64,000 bases of DNA from Streptomyces albus subsp. albus (GCF_000725885.1 NZ_JODR01000012.1:129617-193616); one strand, 5' to 3'. Counted from the stretch's first letter, positions 29,330 through 38,814 are shown. The notes: generated by a model not told the origin, from the letters alone. Translations and numbers: made by a program.

Positions 29330-32300
29330 GGTTGCCTCCGCAGGGACACCAGATCGGCGATCTGGGCGTCGGTCAGTTCGGTGAGGGCGGCTTCGCCGCC
29401 GCTCAGCACTGCCTCGGCGAGTTGCCGTTTGCCGTCGACCAGTTGGGCGATGCGGTCCTCCACCGTGCCCGCGGTCAGCAGACGGTGGACCTGGACCGGC
29501 TGTGTCTGGCCGATGCGGTAGGCACGGTCGGTGGCCTGTTCCTCGACGGCCGGGTTCCACCAGCGGTCGTAGTGGATGACGTGCCCCGCCCGGGTCAGGT
29601 TCAGCCCTGTGCCGGCGGCTTTGAGGGAGAGCAGGAAGACGGGGACCTGCCCGGACTGGAAGGCGTCCACCATGGCTTCCCGCTGGGCGACCGGGGTGCC
29701 GCCGTGCAGCAGTTGGTGCCCGATACCGCGTGCGGTCAGCTGGGCCTCCAGCAGCCGCGCCATCTCCACGTACTGGGTGAAGACCAGCGCGGAGCCGCCC
29801 TCGGAAAGGATGGTGGCGAGGAGTTCCTCCAGGAGCCGCAGTTTTCCGCTGCGTCCCGGCAGCCGGCCGGTGCCCTCCCGCAAGTACTGCGCCGGGTGGT
29901 TGCAGATCTGTTTGAGCGCGGTCAGCAGTTTCATCACCAGGCCGCGCCGTTCGATGCCTTCGGCCGCCTGGATGCGGGCCAGCGTCTCCCGGACGACCGC
30001 CTCGTACAACGCGGCCTGCTCCCGGGTGAGTTCGACGGTGTGGTCGGTCTCCGTCTTGGGCGGCAGTTCGGGGACGATGCCCGGGTCCGACTTCTTGCGG
30101 CGGAGCAGGAAGGGGCCCACGAGCCGTGCCAGCCGCCGGGTGGCCTCGGGGTCCTCGCCGCTTTCCACGGCGCGGGCGTGCCGGGCGCGGAAGGACTTGA
30201 GAGGGCCGAGCAGTCCGGGTGTCGTCCAGTCGAGGATGGCCCACAGTTCGGAGAGGTTGTTCTCGACGGGGGTGCCGGTGAGGGCGATCCGCGCGGCGGC
30301 GGGGAGGGTGCGCAGGGCCCGCGCGGTGGTGGAGTGGGGGTTCTTGACGTGCTGGGCCTCGTCGGCGACGACCAGGCCCCAGTCCACCCCGGCGAGGCGG
30401 TCCGCGCTGCCGCGCAGGGTGCCGTACGTCGTCAGGACGAACCCGGCATCGCTGCCGCCCCCGCCGACGGCACGCCCGGTGCCCTCGCTGCCCTGCCGGG
30501 CGCCCGGCCCGTCATGCTCCGCGTCCTCGTGCTCCGCCTCCCCGTCCCCGACCGCGAACTCGTGTGCTGGCAGCCCGTCCAGGGTGCGGCCCGGGCCGTG
30601 GTAGCGCCGCACCGGCGTGCCGGGCGCGAAACGGGCCAGCTCGCGCTGCCAGTTGCCCAGCAGGGAGGCGGGGCAGACGACCAGTGTCGGCGCCGTCTCA
30701 CCGCGTTCGACGCGGCGCAGGTGCAGCGCGATGAGGGTGACCGTCTTGCCCAGGCCCATGTCGTCGGCCAGGCAGCCGCCGAGCCCGAGGGAGGTCATCA
30801 GGTCGAGCCAGGCGAGCCCTTGCCGCTGGTAGGACCTCAGCTGTGCGGCGAGCGCCGCGGGCGGCGGCGCTTCCTCCGTCTCGCCGCGCGCGGCCCGGGC
30901 GAGTCTGTCGCGGAGTGCGGCCAGCGCCCCCACCGGGACCGCCGGCACCTGTTCGCCCTCCACCTCGGCCTCACCGGTGAGGGCTGCGGCCAGGGCGTCA
31001 CCCGGCGAGAGCAGCCCCAGATGGCGTTTGCGCGCCTTGCGGACGAGTGCGGGGTCGACCAGCACCCACTGGTCGCGCAACCGCACCAGCGGCCGGTGCG
31101 CGTCGGCCAGCTCGTCCATCTCGTCGTCGGTGAGCGGGTCCCCGTCGAGGGCGAGCTGCCAGCGGAATTCCAGCAGCTTCCCCTCTTTGAAGAAGCCTGT
31201 GCCGTCGACCGCCGAGCCGGGCGCCTGCGTGCCGGTGCGGACGACCGCCGCGGCGGACAGCAGGTCACGCGCGAGGGCCCGCGGCCAGTGCACGGCCACA
31301 TCCGCCGCCGCCAGCTCGCGGGCGGTGCGGCCCAGCAGATCGTTGAGCTCCTGCTCGGTGAGCGGCAGCACATCGGGCGTGGAGCGCTCCAGCAGCCGGC
31401 CGAGCGGCGGCCAGACGCGCGCGGCACGGCGGATGGCCAGCACGGTGTCCGCACGGGCCCGCTCCCCCAGGTGGGGAGCCTCGCCGTCCCACAGCTGTGC
31501 CACGTCGGCCACCATCATCGGATCGGCGATGCTCGTCGCCTGCACGACGGCTGCGGCGACATACGGGTCCGGGGAGGCGGAACCGTCCGCGTCGTCCGCA
31601 GGGGCCGCGGCACCGGGCACGGGCGGACCCGCTTCCGGCGAGGGCTGCGGTTCCCCGGCCGGGGCCGGCGCCGCCTCCGGCGGTGGTTCCTGCGAGTCGA
31701 AGATCCGGTCGGCGGACAGGTCGAGCCGCAGCGAGATCCGGATGCCCGCCGAGGTGTCGGCCGCGACCTCGGCGCTCCACTCCCGCAGCCGCGGGTACCG
31801 CCCGGCCAGGCGGTTGGGCTCCGGCGCCGCGAACGCCGGGCCCACGGCGGCGGGACCGGCGGGCGTGCGGGGCAGGACGTCGGCAACCGCGTCCAGGAAG
31901 GCCCGGACGAGACCCTCCGGCTCCGGTACGCGGACCGGCCCGCCCGCCCCGAGGCGCCCGCCTCCGTCCAGCACCGCACCGTCTGCTGCGACACCGTCCC
32001 CCGCGACGGACGCGACAGGCACCGCGTGGGCCTCCGGCGGCATCGCGGCGGCGACGGCCCGCAGGTGTGCCACGTCCTCCTCGTTCAGAGGGCCCGCGCG
32101 CCACACGTCGACGTCGCCGTCGGCCAGCCCCGGCACCAGCCGCCCCCGGGCGACCAGCCGCAGCCCGTGCAGCGCTGCCGCGCCCCAGCAGGCGGCGGCC
32201 GGGTGCGCTGTCCGGTCGGTGCGCGCCCTCATCAGTACGGGCAGCGCCTCCCGCACCGGCAGCAGGCGCGCCGCCACCACCTCGTGCCGCAGCCCGGCCC

Positions 32301-32499
32301 CGTTCGGCCGGACGACGGTCAGCTCGCCGGGCTCCCCCACCTCGGGCAGCCCGCCGACACTGTCCTGCCAGAACACCACCTGCCCCTGCCGGGGCACCTC
32401 CCCGGGCAGGAACACCGCAGCGCACCGCAGGAGCTGCCGCTCGGCCCCCGACCCCATACGCGCCACCGCTTCCACACTCACCACACACCCGGTCTCCAC
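29326..32499 (-). CDS. SNF2-family DEAD/DEAH helicase
   Basis: A 1057-residue ATP-dependent DNA translocase. The N-terminal half is the SNF2-associated region (about 1-560). The ATPase core follows with DDMGLGKTVTLIALHL (motif I, about 600), VADEAQHVKN (motif II), ALTGTPVENNLSELW (III), LLRRKKSDPGIVPELPPK, VFTQYVEM and LHGGTPVAQREAMVDAFQ (IV), and DRAYRIGQTQPVQVHRL (VI). Bacterial homologues remodel nucleoprotein or RNA polymerase complexes and often pair with a SWIM protein, as here. The GTG at the annotated start has only a poor ribosome site; a GTG five codons in is preceded by GGAG at good spacing and is an alternative. The region 32500-32771 upstream shows no gene. Confidence 0.92.
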   Translation of the reverse strand: METGCVVSVEAVARMGSGAERQLLRCAAVFLPGEVPRQGQVVFWQDSVGGLPEVGEPGELTVVRPNGAGLRHEVVAARLLPVREALPVLMRARTDRTAHPAAACWGAAALHGLRLVARGRLVPGLADGDVDVWRAGPLNEEDVAHLRAVAAAMPPEAHAVPVASVAGDGVAADGAVLDGGGRLGAGGPVRVPEPEGLVRAFLDAVADVLPRTPAGPAAVGPAFAAPEPNRLAGRYPRLREWSAEVAADTSAGIRISLRLDLSADRIFDSQEPPPEAAPAPAGEPQPSPEAGPPVPGAAAPADDADGSASPDPYVAAAVVQATSIADPMMVADVAQLWDGEAPHLGERARADTVLAIRRAARVWPPLGRLLERSTPDVLPLTEQELNDLLGRTARELAAADVAVHWPRALARDLLSAAAVVRTGTQAPGSAVDGTGFFKEGKLLEFRWQLALDGDPLTDDEMDELADAHRPLVRLRDQWVLVDPALVRKARKRHLGLLSPGDALAAALTGEAEVEGEQVPAVPVGALAALRDRLARAARGETEEAPPPAALAAQLRSYQRQGLAWLDLMTSLGLGGCLADDMGLGKTVTLIALHLRRVERGETAPTLVVCPASLLGNWQRELARFAPGTPVRRYHGPGRTLDGLPAHEFAVGDGEAEHEDAEHDGPGARQGSEGTGRAVGGGGSDAGFVLTTYGTLRGSADRLAGVDWGLVVADEAQHVKNPHSTTARALRTLPAAARIALTGTPVENNLSELWAILDWTTPGLLGPLKSFRARHARAVESGEDPEATRRLARLVGPFLLRRKKSDPGIVPELPPKTETDHTVELTREQAALYEAVVRETLARIQAAEGIERRGLVMKLLTALKQICNHPAQYLREGTGRLPGRSGKLRLLEELLATILSEGGSALVFTQYVEMARLLEAQLTARGIGHQLLHGGTPVAQREAMVDAFQSGQVPVFLLSLKAAGTGLNLTRAGHVIHYDRWWNPAVEEQATDRAYRIGQTQPVQVHRLLTAGTVEDRIAQLVDGKRQLAEAVLSGGEAALTELTDAQIADLVSLRRQP

Positions 32500-32751
32500 T
32501 CCCGGCCGAGTCTAGGAGCGACCACTGACACCGCCCCCGACACCCGAGAAACCCCAGCTCACAGACCCGGCCATACCGTTCCGGTCATCGAGGGCTCCCG
32601 TGTCCACACGGTGACGGGACCGTCACGCGGCGTCGTGCCGGTACGGCTGAAGGGCAGCGCTGTCACGTGGGCCGGGATGGAGACGGGGAGACCGGCTCCG
32701 AACGTCGAGGAGCCGGCGTCCCTCCTCAAGCGACTGGCGGGAGAGCCGCGT

Positions 32752-32789
32752 CTCAACCGAAGTTGAAGTCCTCAACCGAAGTTGAGGTC
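32752..32789. repeat. 19-bp tandem duplication across a stop codon
   Basis: CTCAACCGAAGTTGAAGTC and CTCAACCGAAGTTGAGGTC are adjacent and differ at one base. On the minus strand the first-read copy encodes the C-terminal DLNFG and stop of the small gene; the second lies just after the stop and could encode DFNFG plus a stop in another frame. Confidence 0.9.
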
Positions 32790-33167
32790 TCCGTGGATGT
32801 CGCGGGCCTGGACGACCGGGCCCGTGATGTGGGCGCCCTCGGAGACGGTGTTGTGGACCTCGGAGCGCTCGGCCCGCAGCGTGGGTGCGTGGCGTTCGGC
32901 CCAGCCGCACAGCAGGGCGGCGAACTCCGCGTCGGCACCGGCGCGTTCGGCGAGCCGCCCGGTCAGGACGCGGACCTGTTCGTCGTCGGCGGGGTCGACG
33001 GCGGCCGGCGCACCGTCGTCGGGTGTGCCGTCCCGGCGGCCGATCCCCGCCCGGCGGGCCAGCGCGAGCAGGGATTCCCAGGCGGACTGACCGGCCGCGG
33101 TGGCGGCACCGCCCGCGGCGGCTGAGGCGGCGGTCGTGGCGAGGGTGAGCGCGGCATCGACGTCCAT
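32772..33167 (-). CDS. Small protein with VQARDIHGDLNFG-type C-terminal motif, function unknown
   Basis: A 131-residue acidic/Ala-rich protein. It starts MDVDAALTLATTAASAAAGGAATAAGQSAWESL, a weakly hydrophobic N-terminal helix, and ends with the pattern HNTVSEGAHITGPVVQARDIHGDLNFG. Short Streptomyces proteins with this architecture and an N-x-V/I-S...GPVVQARDI ending are common, and the same ending occurs on proteins next to NTPase/TPR effectors in predicted conflict systems (from memory). No partner effector is adjacent; the flanking genes are an amidase (divergent) and the SNF2/SWIM pair. The upstream alternative start adds eight residues. Function unknown. Confidence 0.7.
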   Translation of the reverse strand: MDVDAALTLATTAASAAAGGAATAAGQSAWESLLALARRAGIGRRDGTPDDGAPAAVDPADDEQVRVLTGRLAERAGADAEFAALLCGWAERHAPTLRAERSEVHNTVSEGAHITGPVVQARDIHGDLNFG

Positions 33168-33232
33168 GGCGCACACGGTAGGCCGGTCCACGGGCGGCCC
33201 GCCAGATCGTCGCCGCTTGTACCGTTTCCGGA

Positions 33233-34696
33233 ATGGAGGGGGACGAGTACGGCCGGTTGACGGCGTGCGAGATCGCCGGGGCCGTGACCGGGGGCCGGGT
33301 GAGCGCGCGGGAGGTCGCCGAGGCGGCGCTGGCGCGGATCGCCGGGCGGGACGGCGCGGTACGGGCGTTCACCGAGACGTGGCCGGAGCGGGCACTGGCG
33401 TACGCCGCCGCCGTGGACCGGGCCGTGCGCGAAGGTACGCCGCTGCCGCTCGCGGGGGTGCCGCTGGGGATCAAGGCCACACAGCGGATCGCCTCGCCAC
33501 TGGTGGCGCGGCCGCTGGCGGCCGGATGCGTACCGGTCGGGGCCACCGCCGTCCCGGGACCGGGCACCCCGTGGCAGACGTGGGGGACGACCGACCGCGG
33601 CCCCACGCTCAACCCGCTGGGCCCCCGGTGGAGCCCGGGCGGCTCGTCCGCGGGGTCGGCGGCGGCCATGGCGGCCCGCATGGTGCCGCTCGCCACCGGC
33701 AGTGACGGCGCGGGCTCCGTGCGGATACCGGCCGCGTGGTGCGGTGTCCTGGGGGTGAAGACGACCGGCGGGCTCGCCCCCGTACGGGGCCGTACGGTCC
33801 GCAGCGCCCACGGTCCCCTGGCCCGTACGGCGGCGGACGCGGCGGCCTGTCTGGCGGCACTTGGGCGAGCGGGCTCCTGCTCGTCACCGGGCGCCGAGCC
33901 TCGCCGGATGCGGGTCGCCTGGTCCGCGACGCTCGGGTACGCCGCCACCCGGCAGGACATCGCCGCGACGGCCCACACATTGCTGGAGGCCCTGACGGAG
34001 GCGGGCATCACAGCCCCGCATCCGGCTGCCACCGTCCGGCTCCCTGACCCGGCCGCATGCTGGCAGCACCTGCGGGAGAGCCGGAAGGAAACGACGGGCC
34101 CAGCAGCAGGCGACAGTCCGGAAGGGGCGAAGGCCCCGGAGGCAGCAACCCGCCCGGAAAGAGCAACAGCCCCAGAGGCAGAGCCCGGCCCGAAAAGAGC
34201 GACAGCCCCAGAGACAACAACGGCCCCGGAAAAGGCAACGGCCCCAAAGGGAAAGCCCAGCCCGGAAAGGGCAACGGCCCCAAAGGCAGAGCTCAGCCCG
34301 GAAAGCGCGACAGCCCCAGAGCCAGAGCCCAGCCCGAAAAGGACAACACCCCCGGAAGCAGGAACCGGCCGCCCCAATGGGCAGCCGGGCCCGACGGGCC
34401 CGGCTGCCGGCACCGCCGCCGCGCTCAACGCCGCCCTCGACCGCCTCTTCACCGAGGTCGATCTGCTCGCCACCCCGACCACACCGGGGCCGCCGCACGG
34501 TCACGACGGGCCGGGCGAGAGCATGAGTGTCGCCCTGACGTGGGCGTTCAACATCACCGGGCATCCTGCGGCCAGCCTCCCGGCGGGGCGGACGGCCGCC
34601 GGTGAACCGGTCGGTCTGCAACTGGTGGCGCCGCACGGCCGCGAGGACCGGCTGCTTGCCGTCGCGGCTGCCGCCGAACGCGAAGGGCTGCTGTGA
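33233..34696 (+). CDS. Amidase signature family hydrolase with a repeat insertion
   Basis: A 487-residue amidase. The Ser-cisSer-Lys triad is present: Lys81 in GVPLGIKAT, Ser138 in SPGGSSAGS and nucleophile Ser162 in [11 protein letters not shown], with the usual 24-residue Ser-Ser spacing. Catalysis should be hydrolysis of a small amide; the substrate cannot be told. Residues about 280-385, between the conserved core and the C-terminal [10 protein letters not shown]...[14 protein letters not shown] part, are a Pro/Glu/Ala/Thr/Lys repeat region not normal for the family. ATG start with a very short distance to the divergent gene (65 bp). The stop codon lies inside the stem of the terminator. 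Confidence 0.85.
   Translation: MEGDEYGRLTACEIAGAVTGGRVSAREVAEAALARIAGRDGAVRAFTETWPERALAYAAAVDRAVREGTPLPLAGVPLGIKATQRIASPLVARPLAAGCVPVGATAVPGPGTPWQTWGTTDRGPTLNPLGPRWSPGGSSAGSAAAMAARMVPLATGSDGAGSVRIPAAWCGVLGVKTTGGLAPVRGRTVRSAHGPLARTAADAAACLAALGRAGSCSSPGAEPRRMRVAWSATLGYAATRQDIAATAHTLLEALTEAGITAPHPAATVRLPDPAACWQHLRESRKETTGPAAGDSPEGAKAPEAATRPERATAPEAEPGPKRATAPETTTAPEKATAPKGKPSPERATAPKAELSPESATAPEPEPSPKRTTPPEAGTGRPNGQPGPTGPAAGTAAALNAALDRLFTEVDLLATPTTPGPPHGHDGPGESMSVALTWAFNITGHPAASLPAGRTAAGEPVGLQLVAPHGREDRLLAVAAAAEREGLL
34085..34370 (+). repeat. In-frame degenerate repeats inside the amidase gene
   Basis: Approximately 30-nt units of the type GGAAAGAGCAACAGCCCCAG / AGGCAGAGCCCGGCCC encode [14 protein letters not shown] decapeptides, about nine to ten copies with drift. 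A and G are enriched on the coding strand (AAA and GAA codons occur), which makes the block stand out from the rest of the gene. Confidence 0.8.
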
Positions 34697-34724
34697 CCGC
34701 ACCGGTGCGCGGTCACAGCAGCCC
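34685..34724. terminator. Terminator overlapping the amidase stop codon
   Basis: A perfect 16-bp stem (GGGCTGCTGTGACCGC and its complement) with an 8-nt loop. The amidase TGA is within the left arm, so ribosomes finishing the gene would occupy the hairpin. It also lies between convergent genes and could serve both. Confidence 0.8.
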
Positions 34725-34766
34725 CTGCCGCCTTACTCGCTCGTCCGGCAGCTGCTTGCTGCCGCC

Positions 34767-35168
34767 TCAGTTGCCCAGGTCTTCGTCCGGTGTGCCGGGC
34801 GCGGGCGGCGCGAAGTCGTCGAAGCCCGCCGCCTCGACGAAGTCGGGGCGCGGGTTCAGCGCGGCGGCCAGCTTGAAGTGGGCCCGTGCCTCGTCGTCGC
34901 GCGACGCCCGCTGAAGGGTGCGGGCCAGCGCGAAGTGCGCGAACGCGTTGTCCGGCTCCCGCTCCAGCACCCACTGGAACTCCTGTTCCGCCGACTGGAG
35001 GCGTGCCACCAGGAAGTACGCGCGGGCTCGCAGCAGCCGCGCGCCCCGGTGGTCGGGGTGCTCTTCGATCACACTGTCGAGAAGGTGGACCGCGCCGCGC
35101 GGGTCGCGTGCTTCCAGCAGCCGCTCGGCGGCGCGGAACTGGATGAGGCTCGTCTCCGGGCTGGTCAC
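34767..35168 (-). CDS. Tetratricopeptide repeat protein
   Basis: A 133-residue protein made of about three TPR helix pairs (FRAAERLLEARDPRGAVHLLDSVIEEHPD, ARLLRARAYFLVARLQSAEQEFQWVLEREPD, AFAHFALARTLQRASRDDEARAHFKLAAALNP), followed by an acidic tail. It probably acts as a protein-binding adaptor. The start is placed at GTG with GGAGAGGG about 7 nt upstream; the frame is open 11 codons further. It lies 72 nt after coaE on the same strand and may be co-transcribed with it. Confidence 0.85.
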   Translation of the reverse strand: MTSPETSLIQFRAAERLLEARDPRGAVHLLDSVIEEHPDHRGARLLRARAYFLVARLQSAEQEFQWVLEREPDNAFAHFALARTLQRASRDDEARAHFKLAAALNPRPDFVEAAGFDDFAPPAPGTPDEDLGN

Positions 35169-35240
35169 AGCAGTGCCCTCTCCTTCGGTTCCGCCCCGCA
35201 CAACAGCGCGCGGCCCCCGGTCATTCCCGGGCGGCGGTGG

Positions 35241-35855
35241 TCAGCCGGCCGGCGGGCGCTGCCCGGAGAGCTGTTCCCACACTGTGCGGACCCGTGGCGG
35301 CAGTGCCTCGATCGGGCCGTCGTTGTCGATCACGATGTCCGCGACCGCGAGCCGCTCCTCGCGGGTGGCCTGCGCCGCCATCCGGGCGCGGGCCTCCTGC
35401 TCGGCCATGCCGCGCAGCCGCACCAGACGGTCGAGACGGGTCTCGTCGGAGGCGTCCACGACGACGACCGTGTCGTACAGCGGTGCCAGTCCGTTCTCGG
35501 TCAGCAGGGGCACGTCGTGCACGATCACCGCGTTCTCGTCGGCCGCCGCCGCTTCCCGCTCCAGTTCGGCGGAGCGCTCCCCCACCAGCGGGTGCACGAT
35601 CGCGTTGAGCGCGGCGAGCCGGTCGGGGTCGGCGAAGACGAGGGAGCCCAGCCGCGGCCGGTCCAGGCTGCCGTCGGGCGCCAGTACCTCCTCGCCGAAC
35701 TCGGCGACCACCGCCGCCAGGCCCGGCGTACCCGGCTCGACCACTTCCCGTGCGATGCGGTCGGCGTCCACGATCACCGCGCCGTGCTCGGCGAGCAGTC
35801 GCGACACCTCGCTCTTGCCCGCGCCGATCCCGCCCGTCAGCCCCACCTTCACCAT
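35241..35855 (-). CDS. coaE: Dephospho-CoA kinase
   Basis: Last enzyme of coenzyme A synthesis: phosphorylates the 3'-hydroxyl of dephospho-CoA with ATP. The 204-residue protein starts [17 protein letters not shown], a P-loop at residues 8-15, with the [10 protein letters not shown] substrate motif near 35, [20 protein letters not shown] and the lid segment [17 protein letters not shown]. It is the short CoaE type, not fused to the C-terminal GrpB domain seen in mycobacteria. A TATAGC -10-like box lies only 10 nt before the ATG (35865-35870), so the message may be leaderless. Confidence 0.96.
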   Translation of the reverse strand: MVKVGLTGGIGAGKSEVSRLLAEHGAVIVDADRIAREVVEPGTPGLAAVVAEFGEEVLAPDGSLDRPRLGSLVFADPDRLAALNAIVHPLVGERSAELEREAAAADENAVIVHDVPLLTENGLAPLYDTVVVVDASDETRLDRLVRLRGMAEQEARARMAAQATREERLAVADIVIDNDGPIEALPPRVRTVWEQLSGQRPPAG

Positions 35856-35997
35856 GCGGCCCACGCTATACGGTGCCCCAGGTCACCCACACCGCCCCAG
35901 CCGCTCCCGCACAGCGCCCCGGCCGCGGGCACCGGCCCGGCTGTTGCCCGGACGGCGCCCCGGCCACCGGCGCCGCAACACCGCAACACCGCCCCCG

Positions 35998-36954
35998 TCA
36001 GTCCTCGGGGCCCTGCTCGGCCTCCCGCTCGGCCAGGAACCGTTCGAAGACCGCGCCCAGCTCGTCCGCCGACGGCAGCTCCACCGGCTCCGCCACCAGA
36101 TTGCCCCGGGTCTCGGCACCGGCCACGGCGTCGTACTGCTGCTCAAGGCCCTTGACGACGGACACCAGTTCGTCGTCGCCCTCCGCGAGCTGCCGCTCGA
36201 TCTCGTCCTGGGTGCGCAGCGCGTCGCTGCGCAGCGCGTGGGCGACCTCCGGCAGCACCAGTCCCGTCGCCGAGGTGATCGCCTCCACGACGACCAGGGC
36301 GGCGTCCGGGTACCGGGAGCGGGCGACGTAGTGCGGCACGTGCGCCACCACGCCGAGCACGTCGTGGCCGCTCTCCTCCAGCCGCAGCTCGGTCAGGGCC
36401 GCCGCGCTGCCGGGGACCTGTGCCTCTTCGAAGACCGACCGCTGCGCCGGCACCAGTTCGGCCCGGTTGCCGTGCGGGGTGAGCCCGACCGGGCGGGTGT
36501 GCGGCACACCCATCGGGATGCCGTGGAAGGTGACGGCCAGCCGTGCCCGGACCCGCTCGGCGATCTCGCGGACCGCCTCGGTGAAGCGCTCCCACTCGTT
36601 GTCCGGCTCCGGGCCGGACAGCAGCAGGAACGGCGCGTCCGTCGCGTCCCGCATCAGCCGCAGCTCCAGCCGCGGCGTCTCGTACGACACCCACCGGTCG
36701 CGCCGGAAGGTCATCATCGGGCGGCGTGCCCGGTAGTCGATGAGGCGGTCCACGTCGAACCGGGCGACGGTGACGTACGGCTGCGAGGCCATCAGCCGTT
36801 CGACGATCTGCTCGCCGGTGTCCCCGGCGTCCATGAAGCCCTCGAAGTGGTACAGCATCACCAGGCCCGCGCTGTCCGGCTCGCCGATCACGGCGTCCAC
36901 CGCGTCCAGCCCGGCCTGATCCCACGAGTACAACGATTCCCGCTCCAGTCGCAT
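35998..36954 (-). CDS. PAC2 family protein (proteasome assembly chaperone-like)
   Basis: A 318-residue PAC2-fold protein. [24 protein letters not shown] and [18 protein letters not shown] are family-typical, as are [15 protein letters not shown] and [22 protein letters not shown]. Actinobacterial PAC2 proteins are related to eukaryotic proteasome assembly chaperones, and some bind polar-growth proteins. The start is uncertain: the ATG used here (MRLERESLY) has a poor ribosome site, while an in-frame ATG nine codons upstream has GGGGA at better spacing. The C-terminal 60 residues are acidic. It lies between rpsA and coaE on the same strand. Confidence 0.85.
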   Translation of the reverse strand: MRLERESLYSWDQAGLDAVDAVIGEPDSAGLVMLYHFEGFMDAGDTGEQIVERLMASQPYVTVARFDVDRLIDYRARRPMMTFRRDRWVSYETPRLELRLMRDATDAPFLLLSGPEPDNEWERFTEAVREIAERVRARLAVTFHGIPMGVPHTRPVGLTPHGNRAELVPAQRSVFEEAQVPGSAAALTELRLEESGHDVLGVVAHVPHYVARSRYPDAALVVVEAITSATGLVLPEVAHALRSDALRTQDEIERQLAEGDDELVSVVKGLEQQYDAVAGAETRGNLVAEPVELPSADELGAVFERFLAEREAEQGPED

Positions 36955-37034
36955 ACCCCTGACAACACTGGTGCGCGGCATGCGCATTCCCCGTCCCGCG
37001 CCCCGGACGGGTGATGCGAGGGCCCGCGGAACGC

Positions 37035-37070
37035 GGCGAGGCCCGCACCCCGGAGGGTGCGGGCCTCGCC
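37035..37070. terminator. rpsA terminator
   Basis: A perfect 16-bp stem (GGCGAGGCCCGCACCC) with a 4-nt loop, 28 nt beyond the rpsA stop. It is among the strongest hairpins in the window, as expected for a highly expressed ribosomal gene. Confidence 0.85.
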
Positions 37071-37097
37071 GTTCGGCTCAGGCTCGGTGGTGAGCGG

Positions 37098-38606
37098 TCA
37101 GCTCTGGCCGCCGGCCAGCTTCTCGCGGAGCGCGGCGAGGGCCTCGTCGGAGGCCAGCGCACCGGAGTCCTCGTCCGAGCCCTCGGACGAGTAGGAGCCG
37201 CCGCCCTGGCCGCCGCCCTGGCCACCGCCGGTGCCACCCGTGGCGCCCTCGGCCGCGGCCTGCTCGTCGGCCTCGCGGGACTTGATGACCTGGGCCTGGT
37301 GCGCCTCGAAGCGCGCCTGCGCCTCGGCGTACTGGCGCTCCCACTCCTCCCGCTGCTTCTCGTAGCCCGGCAGCCAGTCGTTGGCCTCCGGGTCGAAGCC
37401 CTCGGGGTAGATGTAGTTGCCCTGGTCGTCGTAGGACGCGGCCATGCCGTAGAGGGTCGGGTCGAACTCGACCTGGGTCGGGTCGGCGCCGAACGCCTCG
37501 TTGGCCTGCTTCAGCGAGAGGCTGATGCGGCGGCGCTCCAGGTCGATGTCGATGACCTTGACGAAGATCTCGTCGTTGACCTGGACGACCTGCTCCGGGA
37601 TCTCCACGTGGCGCTCGGCCAGCTCGGAGATGTGGACCAGGCCCTCGATGCCCTCGTCCACGCGGACGAACGCACCGAACGGCACCAGCTTCGTGACCTT
37701 GCCGGGCACGACCTGGCCGATCTGGTGGGTGCGGGCGAACTGCTGCCACGGGTCTTCCTGGGTCGCCTTGAGCGACAGGGACACGCGCTCGCGGTCCATG
37801 TCGACGTCCAGGACCTCGACCGTGACCTCCTGGCCGACCTCGACGACCTCGGAGGGGTGGTCGATGTGCTTCCAGGACAGCTCGGAGACGTGGACCAGAC
37901 CGTCCACGCCGCCCAGGTCGACGAAGGCGCCGAAGTTGACGATGGAGGAGACGACGCCGGAGCGCACCTGGCCCTTCTGGAGGGTGGTGAGGAAGGTCTG
38001 GCGGACCTCGCTCTGGGTCTGCTCCAGCCAGGCGCGGCGGGAGAGGACCACGTTGTTGCGGTTCTTGTCCAGCTCGATGATCTTGGCCTCGAGCTCCTTG
38101 CCGACGTACGGCTGGAGGTCGCGGACGCGGCGCATCTCGACCAGGGAGGCCGGGAGGAAGCCACGCAGACCGATGTCGAGGATGAGGCCGCCCTTGACGA
38201 CCTCGATGACGGTACCGGTGACGATGCCGTCCTCTTCCTTGATCTTCTCGATGGTGCCCCAGGCACGCTCGTACTGGGCGCGCTTCTTCGAGAGGATCAG
38301 GCGGCCTTCCTTGTCCTCCTTCTGGAGGACAAGGGCCTCGATCTCGTCACCGACGGCGACGACCTCGTTCGGGTCGACGTCGTGCTTGATCGACAGCTCT
38401 CGGGAAGGGATGACACCTTCGGTCTTGTAACCGATGTCGAGCAGGACCTCGTCCCGGTCGACCTTCACGATGACGCCGTCGACGATGTCGCCGTCGTTGA
38501 AGTACTTGATCGTCTCGTCGATCGCGGCGAGGAAGGCTTCCTCGGAACCGATGTCGTTGACCGCAACCTGCGGGCTGGTGGCGGAGGTCTCGGTGCTGCT
38601 CGTCAT
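37098..38606 (-). CDS. rpsA: 30S ribosomal protein S1
   Basis: mRNA-binding protein of the small subunit that helps initiation on structured leaders. The 502-residue actinobacterial form has four S1 (OB-fold) repeats: about 35-105 (GDIVDGVIVKVDRDEVLLDIG), 125-190 (GTVIEVVKGGLILDIGLRGFLP), 210-280 (GVVSSIVNFGAFVDLGGVDGL) and 297-367 (GKVTKLVPFGAFVRVDEGIEGLV). A long Gln/Glu/Ala-rich, Gly-containing tail ends in ALREKLAGGQS. E. coli S1 has six repeats. ATG start at MTSSTETSATSP. Transcription is likely from the consensus promoter about 180 nt upstream, leaving an unusually long leader. Confidence 0.97.
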   Translation of the reverse strand: MTSSTETSATSPQVAVNDIGSEEAFLAAIDETIKYFNDGDIVDGVIVKVDRDEVLLDIGYKTEGVIPSRELSIKHDVDPNEVVAVGDEIEALVLQKEDKEGRLILSKKRAQYERAWGTIEKIKEEDGIVTGTVIEVVKGGLILDIGLRGFLPASLVEMRRVRDLQPYVGKELEAKIIELDKNRNNVVLSRRAWLEQTQSEVRQTFLTTLQKGQVRSGVVSSIVNFGAFVDLGGVDGLVHVSELSWKHIDHPSEVVEVGQEVTVEVLDVDMDRERVSLSLKATQEDPWQQFARTHQIGQVVPGKVTKLVPFGAFVRVDEGIEGLVHISELAERHVEIPEQVVQVNDEIFVKVIDIDLERRRISLSLKQANEAFGADPTQVEFDPTLYGMAASYDDQGNYIYPEGFDPEANDWLPGYEKQREEWERQYAEAQARFEAHQAQVIKSREADEQAAAEGATGGTGGGQGGGQGGGSYSSEGSDEDSGALASDEALAALREKLAGGQS

Positions 38607-38785
38607 GTGGGAAAGGGTCTCCGGTACGGACATGAAGTCGTAGGTACTGCTACGCCGAGGGCCCTTTGATCGCACCGCATGCAAGTCAGCCGGACAGCTT
38701 GAAAGCCGGAAACCCGAGGGGACATACAACAGATGCGAGCGCGGCCTGCTCCGTCCGAGGCACGCAGGCCCGCAGCGCAACTTGT

Positions 38786-38814
38786 AGCATACGGGGGCCG
38801 CTGGGCATGGTCAA
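38786..38814 (-). promoter_or_regulatory. Vegetative (sigma HrdB-type) promoter of rpsA
   Basis: On the minus strand, TTGACC and TATGCT are separated by exactly 17 bp, a near-consensus housekeeping promoter and the best in this window. It implies a leader of about 170 nt before the rpsA ATG. The rest of the 38607-38972 gap contains no gene, and the leader may carry regulatory structure (for example autoregulation by S1). Confidence 0.8.

Noticed and set aside
27137..30244. Extension of the SWIM protein upstream into the SNF2 gene
   Set aside because: The added 305 codons would overlap the SNF2 catalytic region in another frame. The GTG overlapping the SNF2 stop is the natural start.
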